This document shows positions 11,269 through 22,006 of a stretch of DNA of 64,000 nt, piece after piece. The position numbers and the translations under genes were made by a program. This stretch comes from Diplonema japonicum. Lineage: Eukaryota > Euglenozoa > Diplonemea > Diplonemida > Diplonemidae. Where the stretch lies: positions 248,001-312,000 of the forward strand of contig OZ025739.1 in the NCBI GenBank assembly GCA_964019335.1, in the 5' to 3' direction. Below the pieces are notes generated by a model, which did no database searches, had not been told where the DNA came from, and saw only the letters and a list, made by a program, of their open reading frames with translations. Position 1 is the stretch's first letter. Every line of letters starts with the position of its first letter.

Positions 11269-11457
11269 GATGTTGAAGTGTTAGCATGTTTTAAAAATAG
11301 CATACTTCTTCTTCTTTTTTTTTCTTGTTTTTTTCCCATCCCCAAACTCTCTCCACTCAACTTTCCCATTTTTTTTTTTCACATCCGTTTTCCTTTAATC
11401 TTTCCACAAAATATTGTAACTTCTCTAAAGGTTTTAAGAAAAAAAAAAAAAAAAACG
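10137..11457. other. Long homopolymer-rich intergenic region
   Basis: A, T, C and G runs with no supportable gene. The frame that runs through 10855-11457 into the next gene translates Lys/Phe runs and is not coding. A 9-bp inverted repeat (AAAGTTATT near 10813 and AATAACTTT near 10845) is present. The region ends in an A run just before the next ATG. Confidence 0.5.
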
Positions 11458-12861
11458 ATGAAACTCCTAATCCTTGCGGGGCTCCTCGCCCTTGCGGAGG
11501 GACGCACCCTGACTCTGAAGAGGCTTGAGAAGCCCTGCTGGAACGAGAAGAAGTGCAGGGACTGCGATGGGAGGTGTGTGAGGGAGGACATGGTGGCGTG
11601 TACGAGGGACCCCTGTCAGGAGGACCCCTGCGGGGATGGGGAGAAGTGCGTTGCGAACTACTGTGGGGAGTGCAGCGCCTGCTGTCTGGAGCCGAAGGAC
11701 TGCGACCAGCAGCCGAAGGTGTGCGGAGACGGGAGTGAGATCCACAGGGACCCCTTCAACAACTGCAGGTTTCTCGAGTGCCCCACGAGGGTGTGCACCC
11801 AGGAAGTGAAGACCTGTCCCGATGGATCCTCCGTGTCGAGGGACCCGAAGAAGAACTGCGCCTTCCCTGAGTGCCCTGTCCCCGCCTGTGTCCCGAAGGG
11901 CGCAACCTTCATGGGGGACCACGAGACCTGCACGCGCATCGACTTTATTTGCAAGGAAGGGTTCGAGCACTGGTTCGACGTGAAATGCGGCTGTGGTTGC
12001 AAGCCGAAGGAGGGCTGCCCCAAAGGCCAGTGCCCCGACTGCGAAGGGAAGTGCATTGATCAGGTGACTTGCATCCACAACCCTTGCTTGACGGACAACG
12101 GTGGGTGTGCTGCCGACGAGGAGTGTGTGGGTTCGTGCGGGTGCTTCAAGTGCGGGTGCGAGAAGAGGGTGTGCTCTGCTGATGTTTTCATCTGCCCAGA
12201 CGGCAGCTCCGTCTCGAGGGACCCCGCCAACAACTGCGAGTTCCCGAAGTGCCCTTCTTCCCCTGTGTGCCCTTTGGATGTTAGGGAATGTGCTGACGGT
12301 TCGTTCGTCTCGAGGGACCCCAAGAACAACTGTGAATTCCGCGAGTGCCCTACCTGCTCGAAGGGCCAGTGCAAGAACTGTGATGGGAAGTGTGTGGAAC
12401 AAGTCAACTGCCTTGTGAACCCCTGCACCACACCGGCCAACGGTGGGTGTGCTGCTGACGAGCTGTGTGTGGTTGATGACTGTGGTTGCACGAAGTGCGG
12501 GTGCGAGAAGAGGGTGTGCACTGCTGATGCCTTCATCTGCCCCGACGGCAGCTCCGTCTCGAGGGACCCCGCCAACAACTGTGAGTTCCCGAAGTGCCCT
12601 TCTTCCCCTGTGTGCCCTCTGGATGCGAAGCTATGCCCCAACGGGAAGTACGTCTCGAGGAACCCGAAGAACAACTGCGAGTTCAACCCGTGCGTGGGCG
12701 ATGCCTGCACAGGTTGCAACAAGTGGCTGAAGTGTGCCAGCTTGGACTGCCCCAAGGCTCCTGGCAGCTGCTACGGGTGTTGCCAAAAGTGTGTGATTGG
12801 AAACGACGGGACCTGCACTGGTGTGACCCCTGTGGAGGCCTGCCCCGTTGACACCCACTGA
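11458..12861 (+). CDS. Secreted cysteine-rich repeat protein
   Basis: 467 aa, starting at 11458 with a clear signal peptide (MKLLILAGLLALAEG). The mature part has six copies of a module of the form VCxxDxxxCPDGSSVSRDPxNNCxFPxCP (about 28 residues), interleaved with two KGQCxxCxGKC...GGCAADExC...CGC modules. Only the first and fifth modules deviate notably. The regular, paired cysteines imply disulphides and export to the surface or outside. Similar CPDG...RDPxNNCxF modules are familiar from secreted proteins of several marine protists and bacteria; a ligand is not known. Modules at about 12168-12262 and 12516-12610 are nearly identical in DNA, indicating recent internal duplication. Codon use is GC-rich, unlike the spacer. 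Confidence 0.85.
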   Translation: MKLLILAGLLALAEGRTLTLKRLEKPCWNEKKCRDCDGRCVREDMVACTRDPCQEDPCGDGEKCVANYCGECSACCLEPKDCDQQPKVCGDGSEIHRDPFNNCRFLECPTRVCTQEVKTCPDGSSVSRDPKKNCAFPECPVPACVPKGATFMGDHETCTRIDFICKEGFEHWFDVKCGCGCKPKEGCPKGQCPDCEGKCIDQVTCIHNPCLTDNGGCAADEECVGSCGCFKCGCEKRVCSADVFICPDGSSVSRDPANNCEFPKCPSSPVCPLDVRECADGSFVSRDPKNNCEFRECPTCSKGQCKNCDGKCVEQVNCLVNPCTTPANGGCAADELCVVDDCGCTKCGCEKRVCTADAFICPDGSSVSRDPANNCEFPKCPSSPVCPLDAKLCPNGKYVSRNPKNNCEFNPCVGDACTGCNKWLKCASLDCPKAPGSCYGCCQKCVIGNDGTCTGVTPVEACPVDTH

Positions 12862-13481
12862 TGCTGAAGATTACAGACATCATTTTTCTGAAAGTCTGGT
12901 TTATTTTTTTTTGTTTTTCTTCCTCTCTCTAGGAAAAAAAAAAAAGTTGTAGGACCCATGAAGTACGGTCTTTTATGGGGGTTTAGCCACTCAAAAGATA
13001 GTATTTTATGCAACATAATCTTTTTATTAAAAATATATACTTCCTACTTACTTCTTCTCTCTCTCTCTCTCTCTCCCCTTCGATTGCATTCCAGGTTGCG
13101 TTTTCTCTTCCCCATTCCCTCCCTTTTTTTTTCCTTTTTTTTTTTCCCTTAATTCAGTAAGTTGTTTAGCCTCTTGTGCTCTGTTTTTACTTTCTCTTTA
13201 GAAAAAAGATGGATTGACAGCCCTACAAAATGCATTTGTCTCTTTACAAAAATTACTTTGTTAGGGCAAGAATGTTGAACAAATCACTTACTTACCTTTT
13301 TTTTTTTTCTCTTTTTTCTTTTTGCTTTTTTAACACAACTTATGAGGTCAGTGACAGAATTTCTGCTTAACTTTTTCTTCCAGTAGCTTCACCCTTTGCT
13401 ACTATCTATCGGATGCTGGATGGTCTGGCCTGAAATCTGCTAGAAAGGTATTGGGCTACTGTTAAATGTTGTTGTTTTTTT

Positions 13482-13504
<23 letters not shown>
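12862..13504. other. Intergenic region with a CT microsatellite
   Basis: A pure CT repeat at about 13055-13074, T runs, and a T run of about 30 nt just before the LINE insertion (about 13480-13512). An imperfect inverted repeat (CCCTACAAA near 13221, TTTGTTAGGG near 13257) may form a weak hairpin. No gene seen. Confidence 0.5.
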
Positions 13505-13513
<9 letters not shown>

Positions 13514-16500
13514 ACTCATTTTCTGACTCATTCCTCCAAGCGCACAGAACGTTGTGGGGTCCGCCTCAAGAGTGCAAAGTGATTCACGGGCTTGCGGCTC
13601 CAGATGTTGCAGAACGAGGAGGGGTGGGCATTCTGGTGAAGAAACGGCTCCTGGCGCTGAAGGACAACGCGGTGTTCAATGGAGACATGTCGACGTCGCG
13701 GAGGGTGCACGCAAGGATCGCGATTGGGACCAACTCATGGCTGCATGTGATCACCCTCTATTGTCCAGTGAAAGACGGCACAGCAAACGCCAGACAGGAA
13801 AGGGAGAGGCTGCTGCACGAAACCGTAAGCGGCGTGTGTGAACTAGGGGAAGTCCCAGTGGCAATGCGACTTCAACACGTCGGTGGGGGAGTCCCCCGTA
13901 CTAGCTGAAGCGCTTGCGAGCCAGTGGGTTGACGCGGCCGCCACAATTGCCAGGCGCAAGAACGAGGAGACCCCCCCGACCTTTGTCACTGCAGTGGCAA
14001 GGACCAGGCCGGACTACATCCTGCTCAACAAGGTTGCGGCACACACGCTGAAGGACTGCGAGACGGTCGACATCGGGGTTCCCTCACACCATGCCCTTAG
14101 ACTTAGGCTAGGGGTGACAGCGCTCAAGCAGGCGACCTACCGGTTCTCCATCCCCAGGCAGATTACCCCGGCTCCAGTCGGACATAGACCGCCCCCGCCC
14201 GCGGACCTCCTTCAGACTCTGACTTCTTTTAAGGAGCTGGGGGACATGGACAGTGCTTACCAGTTCCTTTCCTCGATATGCGAACGGCACCTACTGGGGA
14301 CGTCAAGGGAGAGTTTTAATCCGAGCTACCTGGGGCGAGGGAGCCTGGGCGAGCCGACTCTCAAACGCATAACAGCGCCTGCTACAGCGCACAGCGTGGG
14401 TGCGGTCTCAAAGAGATATCTAGCGCTCGAGAAAACCGCGTGGGTTGTGCTGCTGTAGTCAGACGGCTGAAGCCTATATGTGGAGCCCCCCCGCATGAGA
14501 TCTGTAGGGGATGGGACAACGCGGTGCGACGTGCAGTGAACCAGCGTGTCATCCCTGAGAGTGCGGCGCCGACGGTTGATATGGCCAAGGACGCTGCGGA
14601 GCTGCAGGCGAAGGTGCTCCAAGTGCAGAGAACAATGGACCTCGCTAGCAAAGTATCGCGGGGTGCTAAGCACAAGAGAGAGATGGAGTACCACTTCGCG
14701 AAGCATCGCCAAACCATAGCGGGACTAGTGCAGGGAAAACAGTCGAGAGCTGCTGGCGGTCCGGACGGCTGACGGGAGGCTCAGCACCAATCTGGGCGAG
14801 ATCGACCGCGCGTTCAGGGAGGCATGGAGTCCTGTGTTCCAGATGTACAAAGACAGGCCAGAACCAACAGCGGAAGAGTTCGTGAGATCCTTCGGGGGGT
14901 ATATCCCGTACTGCTCGATGTCCACCACGGAGCTCACCTCTGCGCAGCTTCGGAAGGTCCTCAACAAGAAACAGCGGCAGCATTGTGCAGGGGTAGACGG
15001 ATGGAGGCTGAGTGAGCTAGCGCACCTACCCTCAGAACTCCTCGATGGCTTCCTGTTCCTCTTTGACTGGATTGAGACGACCGGCGTGTGGCCACAAGCG
15101 ATCCTGACTGCCTTGATCACGATGATCCCGAAGTCTGAGTCGGAAGAGCCCTTAGATCATCGCCCGATCACGGTCTCCAGTGCCTTCTACCGCCTATGGG
15201 CATGTGCCAGGCTCCCCGCTATTCTCGAGTGGCAGGAACGTTGGATCACCCCGACGCAGCACGGCTTTAGACCAAAACACGGCGTCGATGACCTACTCTT
15301 CAAAGTGTGTGCGCAGGTGGAAAATGCTCGACAGGGGGCAGAACCCCTGTATGGCCTGTCGGTAGACTTCAGGAAGTGTTTCGACTCCGTCCCTGTCACG
15401 TTGACGTTCGACCTTGCGGAGAGACTGGGCATGTCCGAGAATATCCTAAGGCCGCTGAGATCCATGTACGCCAACCTCGACCGGCGTTTGCGCTTCCAGG
15501 CGGGGGTAGGGGAGGTGTTTCGCACCACAAACGGAAATCCTCCAGGGCTGCCCTATCTCACCCGTCTTCATCAACGCCATCCTCGCTGCCTACACCAGGC
15601 GATGCGTCACCACATTCCCTGAAGTCCTACCCATCTCCTACGCGGACGACCTATACCTCTTCTCTAGGATCTCGGAGAAGGCGGTCCAGAGTTCCATACT
15701 CTTGCTGGACGAGCTCTGCCGCTTGACGAACATGTCGGTACACCCGGGGAAAACTAAGGCCTTTAGCACCAAGAAGGGGTACAGAAGCAGGCTGGCGATG
15801 AGGGGCACCTTATTCGATACGGTGAAAAGCGTAACTATGTTGGGGTGTACGGTGTGCCTGCAGCCCACCAGGACGAAGAACACAAGGATCGCCACGGCGC
15901 TGGATGCTGTCGACAGGCTCACAGTGACCCAAATCACGAGAACGCGTAAGGCCCAACTGATAGAAGACTGCATCCTACCTGCGGCGCTCTACGGAGTGCT
16001 CTACACACCACCCACGGACTCGCTCTTGGACTCCCTCAGGAAGAAGATTACCTCTTGCATATGGGGCCCACACAACCCAACACGCTCGTCAGGCGCCCTC
16101 CTCGGGGTGGCTTTCAAAGGACACAGGCTGGAGCCGTACTCAGCAGCCGCATACCGCAGGATCACAACGTTTGCGCGGATGATGAGGAGCGACGGTGAGT
16201 CCAGTTCACTCGTCAGGGCGTGCAGAGACGGCTACAAGGAGGCCGCCCGGAACGGAAACCCCCTCGCCCCGCGCGGGATACTCGGACAGACCCACGAGCT
16301 GCTGGAGGAACTAGGGTCCAGCTGGGCGCATTTCGCGCGGCAATGGGTCCCCCTAGAGCCTGGGGCACTGAAGCATGAGGTCAGGAAGCTCCTGAAGGTC
16401 CACCTGCGAGCGAACCTCGTGGAGAGCAGACCCTCCTTTCAGGGGACGGGCGACATCGACGAAGTGGCAACCAACGGGCTACACCTGCACCTGGCGACCC

Positions 16501-17487
16501 GCAACCCTCCCAAAGCACGAAGGGTACTGCAAGTGATAACTGGGGCTGTTTTCCCGTTCCACCCCAAGATCATCAACGACACGGTCGGGGGGCGGACGAA
16601 ATGCATGGGCTGCGACGCTACTTTCGACATTTCGGAACACACGGCGAGACTCCTGGAGCACACCCTCTGGGACTGTCAGGCGCACGAGCACATCAGGACA
16701 GCTTCCGAGACGCGGGCAGCGCTGTGCACACAACGTAACCAGTGGCCCCGGTGCACGCAACTGCACGGCATCGCGACAGTGGGACTCGGGCTGGACACTG
16801 CCGAGTTGCAGCTGATGATGGCGGAGATCACTGGTAGCTTACAACTCACCTTTGCACGGAAAAAGACGATGGACTTCAGCGTTCACCTGTGGAACAGGCC
16901 TTTCGAGAAGGGGAGTTTGCTCAAGCCACGGTCACTGAGGTGGTACTACGACAATGGTTTGAGGCAACAGTACCTCCCACGGCTCATCCCGCACGTCATC
17001 CGATGGCTCTCTGCCCTTCACTGGGGCACGACAGGTGGACAGGTCTCCAGGCTTGAGCTGGCCATAGACTTCATTGCCACGGTGGGACTCTCACCTTGTG
17101 AAGAGGGTGAGGACATCCAAGTGAGCGCGCGTGTAATAGGCCGGGTGATAACGGCACTAGAACGCATCCACACCAGTAAGGGCATAGCGCCCCTCATCCC
17201 AGCTGCGTCAGTAGTTTCTGTCCACTCCCTGCGCACGTTGGGTTACTACAACAGCTCCGTAAGGGGCTACTCCTCTAGACCGGTATTCGCCTCCCCGGTG
17301 ACCCGCCACATCCTTGAGAAACAACTGTACTACTATTGTGTCCTTACCAACTCGGTTGAGGGTTTTATACCTAAGGTACCGAGGAGGGTGAACGAGGGGC
17401 CGAAGGCCACACCACAGCAGAAAGGTTCGATCAAGAGATAGATTGAGACTCTTCAGGCGTCCTGCCACATACCGCAGGTACCCTTAA
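13505..17487 (+). mobile_element. Degenerate LINE-type non-LTR retrotransposon
   Basis: Remains of an endonuclease followed by reverse transcriptase and a C-terminal zinc motif, in sense orientation. The 5' end begins within the endonuclease, immediately after a long T run, so it is probably 5' truncated. The 3' tail after the stop codon (17442-17487) shares a short conserved sequence with the copy ending at 61818, including CCTG at 17462-17465 and CAGG at 17476-17479, which can form a small stem-loop with the same 14-nt spacing as in three other copies. The element ends at a T run rather than an A tail. Confidence 0.85.
13514..17441 (+). pseudogene. Frameshifted LINE endonuclease-reverse transcriptase
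   Basis: Coding fragments lie in changing frames: 13514-13870 (endonuclease, GGVGILVKK then a VITLYCP strand), about 13868-14440 (DFN motif, RPDYILL and the SHHAL active-site end), 14440-14745, 14750-15535 (RT fingers, CAGVDGWRL, FDSVP) and 15540-17441 (YADD catalytic box near 15639-15650, then thumb and a C-terminal CxxC...HxxxxH-like zinc motif near 16600-16690). Frame breaks fall near 13868, 14420, 14745 and 15535, so at least four indels disable it. It is clearly homologous to the intact frame at 58790. An APE-type endonuclease plus RT identifies a target-primed LINE. It cannot make a full protein as it stands. Confidence 0.85.
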
Positions 17488-18057
17488 ATGTCTCTTTTTT
17501 TTTTTTTTAATTTCTATTTTTGATGGGATGGGCTGTAGTCAGAGATATCAAGGATTACACCCTTTTCCTCTTTTCTTTTTTTTCTTTTTTTTTTCTCTCT
17601 TTAACTATTATTCGTCTGTGATACTATTCGCCATAAAAAAAAAAATAAATAAAAAAAAAGAAATGCCTTTTTTCATTCTTGTTAAAAAAACGGGAAAAGA
17701 TCTTGACCCCGAGTCCTCGGGTTATCTTTTTTCAAAAAAAAAAAAAGATTTCTTTTTTTTTTCCTTTTCCTCCGATTCCCCCCTCGCGCCCGGAATGCTT
17801 TGAGACAACGTAAAACACATTTTATACAACAGGGGCAGCAAGACCTTTGGCCGGGTCTAGGTGAGCAACGACACCTCCCCTTAAGCGAGTCCTTTCAGGG
17901 AAGTCTGTGTCAGGGTAACTTTATGGTAGCGTCTTTTTTGACTTGTCACCTTGATGTAAAAAAAAAAAGATCAAATTTTATTTTTCTTTCTTGCGAGTTT
18001 CCGAGGAAAAAAAAAAAAAAAAACAAAGAAAACAAAAAAAATAAAAAATAAAATAAA
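17488..18057. other. Intergenic region upstream of TM9SF-B
   Basis: T and A runs after the LINE tail, then the structured repeat (annotated separately) and an A-rich stretch (about 18005-18057) touching the next ATG. No gene seen. Confidence 0.5.
17832..17919. repeat. Structured dispersed repeat, copy 2 (shorter form)
   Basis: Matches copy 1 at 6984 over 81 nt with two substitutions, then joins directly to GGGTAAC, lacking the 75-nt hairpin-closing segment of copy 1. The AGACC/GGTCT and AGGTG/CACCT stems are conserved. It lies about 140 nt upstream of the second TM9SF gene; copy 1 lies about 0.8 kb upstream of the first. Confidence 0.7.
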
Positions 18058-20025
18058 ATGCGACATCTCTATGCGTTGGTGTTGATGTTGTCATGCGTGT
18101 GGGGTGGAGAAGGGTACGTGACGCTGACGCAGGAGAAGGATTTAAAAGTGGGTGAAAATGCAATGATATTCGTGAATTCAATGAGGAGCCTGTCAGAAGC
18201 GGTCCCGCTGGACTTCTACAGCCTGAAATACCCCAAACCGAAAGAGGTCTTCCAAGACCCCGGGGAAAACCTCGGCCAGCTACTAATGGGAGACAAACTA
18301 CAAAACTCAAAATACGTTTTCAAAGTAAACCAAAACACAACCTGTTCCACCTCAGCCGTAAAACTGGGCGAGAACGACGTTGGGGACTTCATAAAAGCCA
18401 TCAACAGTAAGTACCGAGTCCACATGATGTATGAGATGATGGACCTCCTAGCTGTTCACGCGACCAACGACAGCAATGTAGAAGTCCACCTTTCCAGCTA
18501 CAGAAAGGGATTTCTAGTTGGCGGGCCATATGGTAAAAAAGATCCAGACACTGGAATCCAACATTATTACATTCACAACCATATTGCGTTTTACATCTCG
18601 TACAACACCCCGAGCGGCAAGGCTGAGGATGACTCGAAAATGGTGTTTGTCGTCGGGTTTCGAGCCGAAGCGTTCTCCAGCAGAAAAGAATGCTCTCCGG
18701 ATTCCGGTGCCATGATCCTTCCGGAATCCAGTTTTTTCGCCCCGGATAAAAAAACAAAAACAAGCACCACAAAGACCACGAGCATCCCCTTCTCATACTC
18801 GGTAACATGGGTCCACGAAGACCGGCAATGGTCCGGACGTTTCAGCGATTATCTCAGCCATTTGCAGAACCCAGCCGTTGAGCTAGCAGATAACATCAGA
18901 GAATCTCTTTTGATGCTGTTGCTTTTAACCGCTGTTGTGGCGTGGATCATGATGAGAACCCTTCATTTGGACTTTAACAGGTACAACAACCCTGATAATG
19001 AAGAAGAGATGCGTGAGGAGGTTGGATGGAAGCTTGTTCACACCGATGTGTTCCGCCCACCTGACCACCCCAACCAGCTTGCCGCTTTCGTTGGGACCGG
19101 TGTCCAGATCACCGGTATGGCTGTCTCGGGTCTGTTCTTCTCTCTGATCGGGTTTGTCTCACCGGGAACCCATGGAAACATATTAATGATGATGATTTTT
19201 ATTTACGCCATTCTCGCCATTGCCAACGGGTACGTTTGCGGTACCTTGCAGATGACGTTCGGGGTGAAGCAGTGGAAGACACCTATTGCCGCTGGGCTTT
19301 TGTATCCTGGGGTCGTGTTCCTTCTGTGGGGCATCACGGAGTGCTTCCTTGCCGCGAAGCACGCGACATCCGCGGTGGGGTTCGGGGTGCTGTTTAATCT
19401 GATCGCACAGTGGTGGGGGATCTCGCTTCCTCTTATCGTGCTTGGTGTGGGATATAAAGAAAAAAAAAAAAAAAAAAAAAAAAACCAATACAGGAGCTTC
19501 TGCTGCGTACAAGCGCCCGCCTATCGCCCCGCCTATTCCTTACAGAACTATCGCGAGGCAGATTCCCCCGCAGTCCTGGGTTTTCTCGACTTATTCAATT
19601 ATTTTGGTGTGGAAAAAAAAAAATTTTTTTTTTTTAAAGATTAATCAAAACCCTATTACAGCTTCCTGGCCTTGTGACATTTGTGGCGGTTTTCATGGAA
19701 TTGCAGGTCATCATGCAGGCTATTTGGCAGGGCAGGATGTACCTCTTGTTCAGCTATATTGCAATGCTGACGTTGCTTGCGGCCGCCATTGTGGCGGAGG
19801 TCACCATCGTTGTTACCTACTACACCCTTATCTATGAGGACTACAGGTGGTGGTGGAAGTCCGTAATTTGCAACACCGGGATGGGGATTTACTTTTTCAC
19901 GTGGTGCATTTTTTACATGTTCACTCTAGGCCTTGGGTCGCTGCTGTCCCACTGGCTTTTCCTCTGCTTCGCGTTCATCGTCAGCCTTGCAGTTATCATG
20001 GTGTGCGGGACGATAGGTATGATTT

Positions 20026-20058
<33 letters not shown>

Positions 20059-20116
20059 TTTCTACTCTGCTTGGTGGTTTGTAACCAAGATTTACAACGC
20101 GATCAAAATCGAGTGA
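18058..20116 (+). CDS. TM9SF / nonaspanin membrane protein, copy B (four exons)
   Basis: Spliced model 18058-19444, 19494-19606, 19662-20016, 20058-20116 gives 637 aa. Introns are 49, 55 and 41 nt with A or A/T runs and GTGTGG or GTATGA donors. The product has a signal peptide, a lumenal domain, the FNRYNNPDNEEEM...GWKLVHTDVFRPP block after the first membrane helix, eight further helices, and ends KIYNAIKIE with the family retention signal. Two introns (before LPG and within the GTIG-F junction) sit at exactly the positions used in copy A; the first one here (L|GASAAYK) is absent from copy A. Lumenal domains differ strongly between the copies, membrane cores far less, so this is an old duplication. 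The role is presumably Golgi/endosome membrane-protein sorting. Confidence 0.92.
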
Positions 20117-20119
20117 GGG

Positions 20120-20153
<34 letters not shown>

Positions 20154-20484
20154 AAGAAAGAACAAGCATCGGAGGAAGAACAAACCCCCCCCCCCCATAG
20201 AATAAAAAAGAGAAAAAAAAAGTGTTCGGCTTTTTTGGTGAGAACGAAAAAGAAATCTGATGCACGATCAGAGAATTTGGAAGATAGGAAAAGCCGATGG
20301 AAGATGGAAAAAAAGAAGAACATGATAGTAGGAAGCGACAGGTGGACGAAGAGGGAAAAAAAAAAAAAAAGAGAGAGAAGAGCAAAAAAAATTGACTAAG
20401 GCCTTCAAAAAAAAAAAAACGAACAGGGGGGTTAAATCCCCGAAAGAACCCCCCCCCCCCCCCCCCAGGGCGTTGGCAAGAAAC
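20117..20484. other. Homopolymer-rich spacer
   Basis: A runs (20122-20151, 20358-20371), C runs (20186-20199, 20449-20466) and purine-rich DNA. No gene seen. Confidence 0.55.
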
Positions 20485-20720
20485 GAAAACAACATTTCCT
20501 TTTCCGCTCCGTCTCACTTGGTACCACAGGAACGGGCTGACGAAAGAAATTCTTTCCGGGCCTTATCCTGTTTATCTCAATTGGCTGAGAACCCTTAAGT
20601 GGGGCAAGTGTCCTTGACTACACGAGTGGCGAAGACGCTGAACGGCAGAAGGGATCAAACATTAGATGAGAGTTGAGTTGTTAAGCGATCCTGTCACATA
20701 TTGCAGGTTCAAGACACCCT
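20485..20720 (+). mobile_element. Short relic of the 3' end of a LINE
   Basis: From about 20515 the frame reads LTWYHRNGL, then a match to the KKYFPGLIPFVLNWLKALKW region of the intact LINE ORF, breaks, and resumes near 20635 with ERQKGSNIR and a stop, matching the ORF's last residues. The stretch between is deleted. The tail carries the conserved CCTG (20690-20693) and CAGG (20704-20707) pair and ends at a T run. It is 5' truncated and internally deleted, in the same orientation as the other copies. Confidence 0.8.
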
Positions 20721-20734
20721 TTTTTTTTTTTTCT

Positions 20735-20779
20735 TTGGTGGGCCGTTGCTAACCACTTCGTTCCTATCATAGTGAATTC
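20735..20779. repeat. Dispersed 45-nt repeat, copy 1
   Basis: From TTGGTGGGCC to GTGAATTC, matching 29975-30020 except for one inserted T. Both copies follow a T run, so on the minus strand each reads as a short unit with an A tail. Origin unknown. Confidence 0.75.
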
Positions 20780-20997
20780 TTTTCTTTTTCAAGTTGCTCG
20801 TACGCCAGGCGGTTTATGAAGCAACCAAAGTCATTTCTTCTTCTTTTTTTTTTTTTTCTTTTTCCGTTTCTCCACTACTAGCTTCTCTCCCTTCATAGTG
20901 TTTCAGTCTTCTTTTCTTTTTTTTTTTTTTTTTTTTTTCCCCTCCCACCGCAAAAATAAAATCTCATAGGAAACAAAAAAAAGAAAAGAAAAAAAAA

Positions 20998-21651
20998 ATG
21001 CTTGTTTTGAAAATCTCAGCAGGGGTGATGGTGGTGGTTTTCGCGCTGATGGCGGCAAATGACTTAGAAATGACCGAGACATGGGGGTGTGACCTGGGTG
21101 TTCCCATCCTGTGTGCTGAGATGCCTTCAGGGAACAGGTTGCAGGTGATTCTGCGCGATGAAAAAAACAGCTACGAGAAGTGGATGGGGCACCTTCTTGG
21201 GGATTTCGCCTTTATGCTGGCTTACGGTACACTGTTTGGCGTCAGCCCGTACTTAAACGGTAAGAGAGAAAATGGGTTCAAGTCCTTGATTTGCTTTGCA
21301 TCATATGTAGCGGCCTTTTGCGATTTTATTGAGAATACACTGCTTCTATCTGCCTTACAGAACGAGAGGACTGGATCACCGACCAAAATCCCCACCTCCA
21401 GTCTAGAGCCTGTTATCTACGGCTTAGCCACCGCCAAGTTCTTCCTTCTTTCTGTCACTCTGGTGCTTCATGGTGTTTTTTGGGGAGGTATCGCTCTAAC
21501 CCTTGTTCCCCTTGGTCTCCTGGGGCTCGGAACCCCCCTGAAACCCATGTGCGCCTTTCCTTGCTGTGCGGGCTTTCTCGCCCTTTCTCTCAGCATCGCG
21601 CAATACTTGTTCTCAAAGAATACGCACTCGAATTGGACAAAGAACCAGTAG
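20998..21651 (+). CDS. Small polytopic membrane protein, unknown
   Basis: 217 aa. About four to five membrane segments: an N-terminal one at residues 5-20 that may act as a signal anchor, one near 70-85, one near 97-115, one near 140-160 and one or two near 160-205. A conserved-looking DFIENTLLL motif lies at the end of the third segment. I recognise no family. The ATG directly follows an A-rich leader downstream of a T run (about 20915-20938), like other genes here. A transporter or receptor role would be a guess. Confidence 0.7.
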   Translation: MLVLKISAGVMVVVFALMAANDLEMTETWGCDLGVPILCAEMPSGNRLQVILRDEKNSYEKWMGHLLGDFAFMLAYGTLFGVSPYLNGKRENGFKSLICFASYVAAFCDFIENTLLLSALQNERTGSPTKIPTSSLEPVIYGLATAKFFLLSVTLVLHGVFWGGIALTLVPLGLLGLGTPLKPMCAFPCCAGFLALSLSIAQYLFSKNTHSNWTKNQ

Positions 21652-22006
21652 AAAGAAAGTTGAAAAAGAAATTTCCGAGTTTTTTATTTTATTTTATAGA
21701 AGAGTTTAGTGTATTTCTCTCTCTTGCAACGTCACTTCTTTCTTTTTTTTTTTTTTTTTTTTTTTTTTGGTCTGCCGTTCGCGCTTTTTTTAATATCTCC
21801 TTCTTTTTTGGCAAAAAAAAAAAGATCGGTGTGCTCTGGGAGTGCTCACCGTAGTGATGAAATGAACTTTAAAAAAAAAAAAGAAGAGAAAAGGAAAAAA
21901 AAAAACCCGAATGTCCATGTGGCTCTTACTCTATTCTTCTTCCCCCCCTCCTAGCCACACTTCTGTTCACAATAACTAACTTGCTGTTTCAGAGCACGTT
22001 GCTGCA
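21652..22006. other. Intergenic spacer with pyrimidine tract and AG acceptor
   Basis: T run about 21745-21768, A runs, and a pyrimidine-rich stretch ending TTTCAG at 21987-21992, 15 nt before the next ATG: a good trans-splice acceptor candidate. No gene seen. Confidence 0.5.

Noticed and set aside
10855-11457. In-frame 200-codon upstream extension of the cysteine-rich protein
   Set aside because: It translates Lys and Phe runs. A signal peptide begins exactly at 11458 after an A run.
11467-12755. Large minus-strand frames under the cysteine-rich gene
   Set aside because: Shadows of the repeat modules; the + strand has a signal peptide and regular cysteines, the minus frames have neither.
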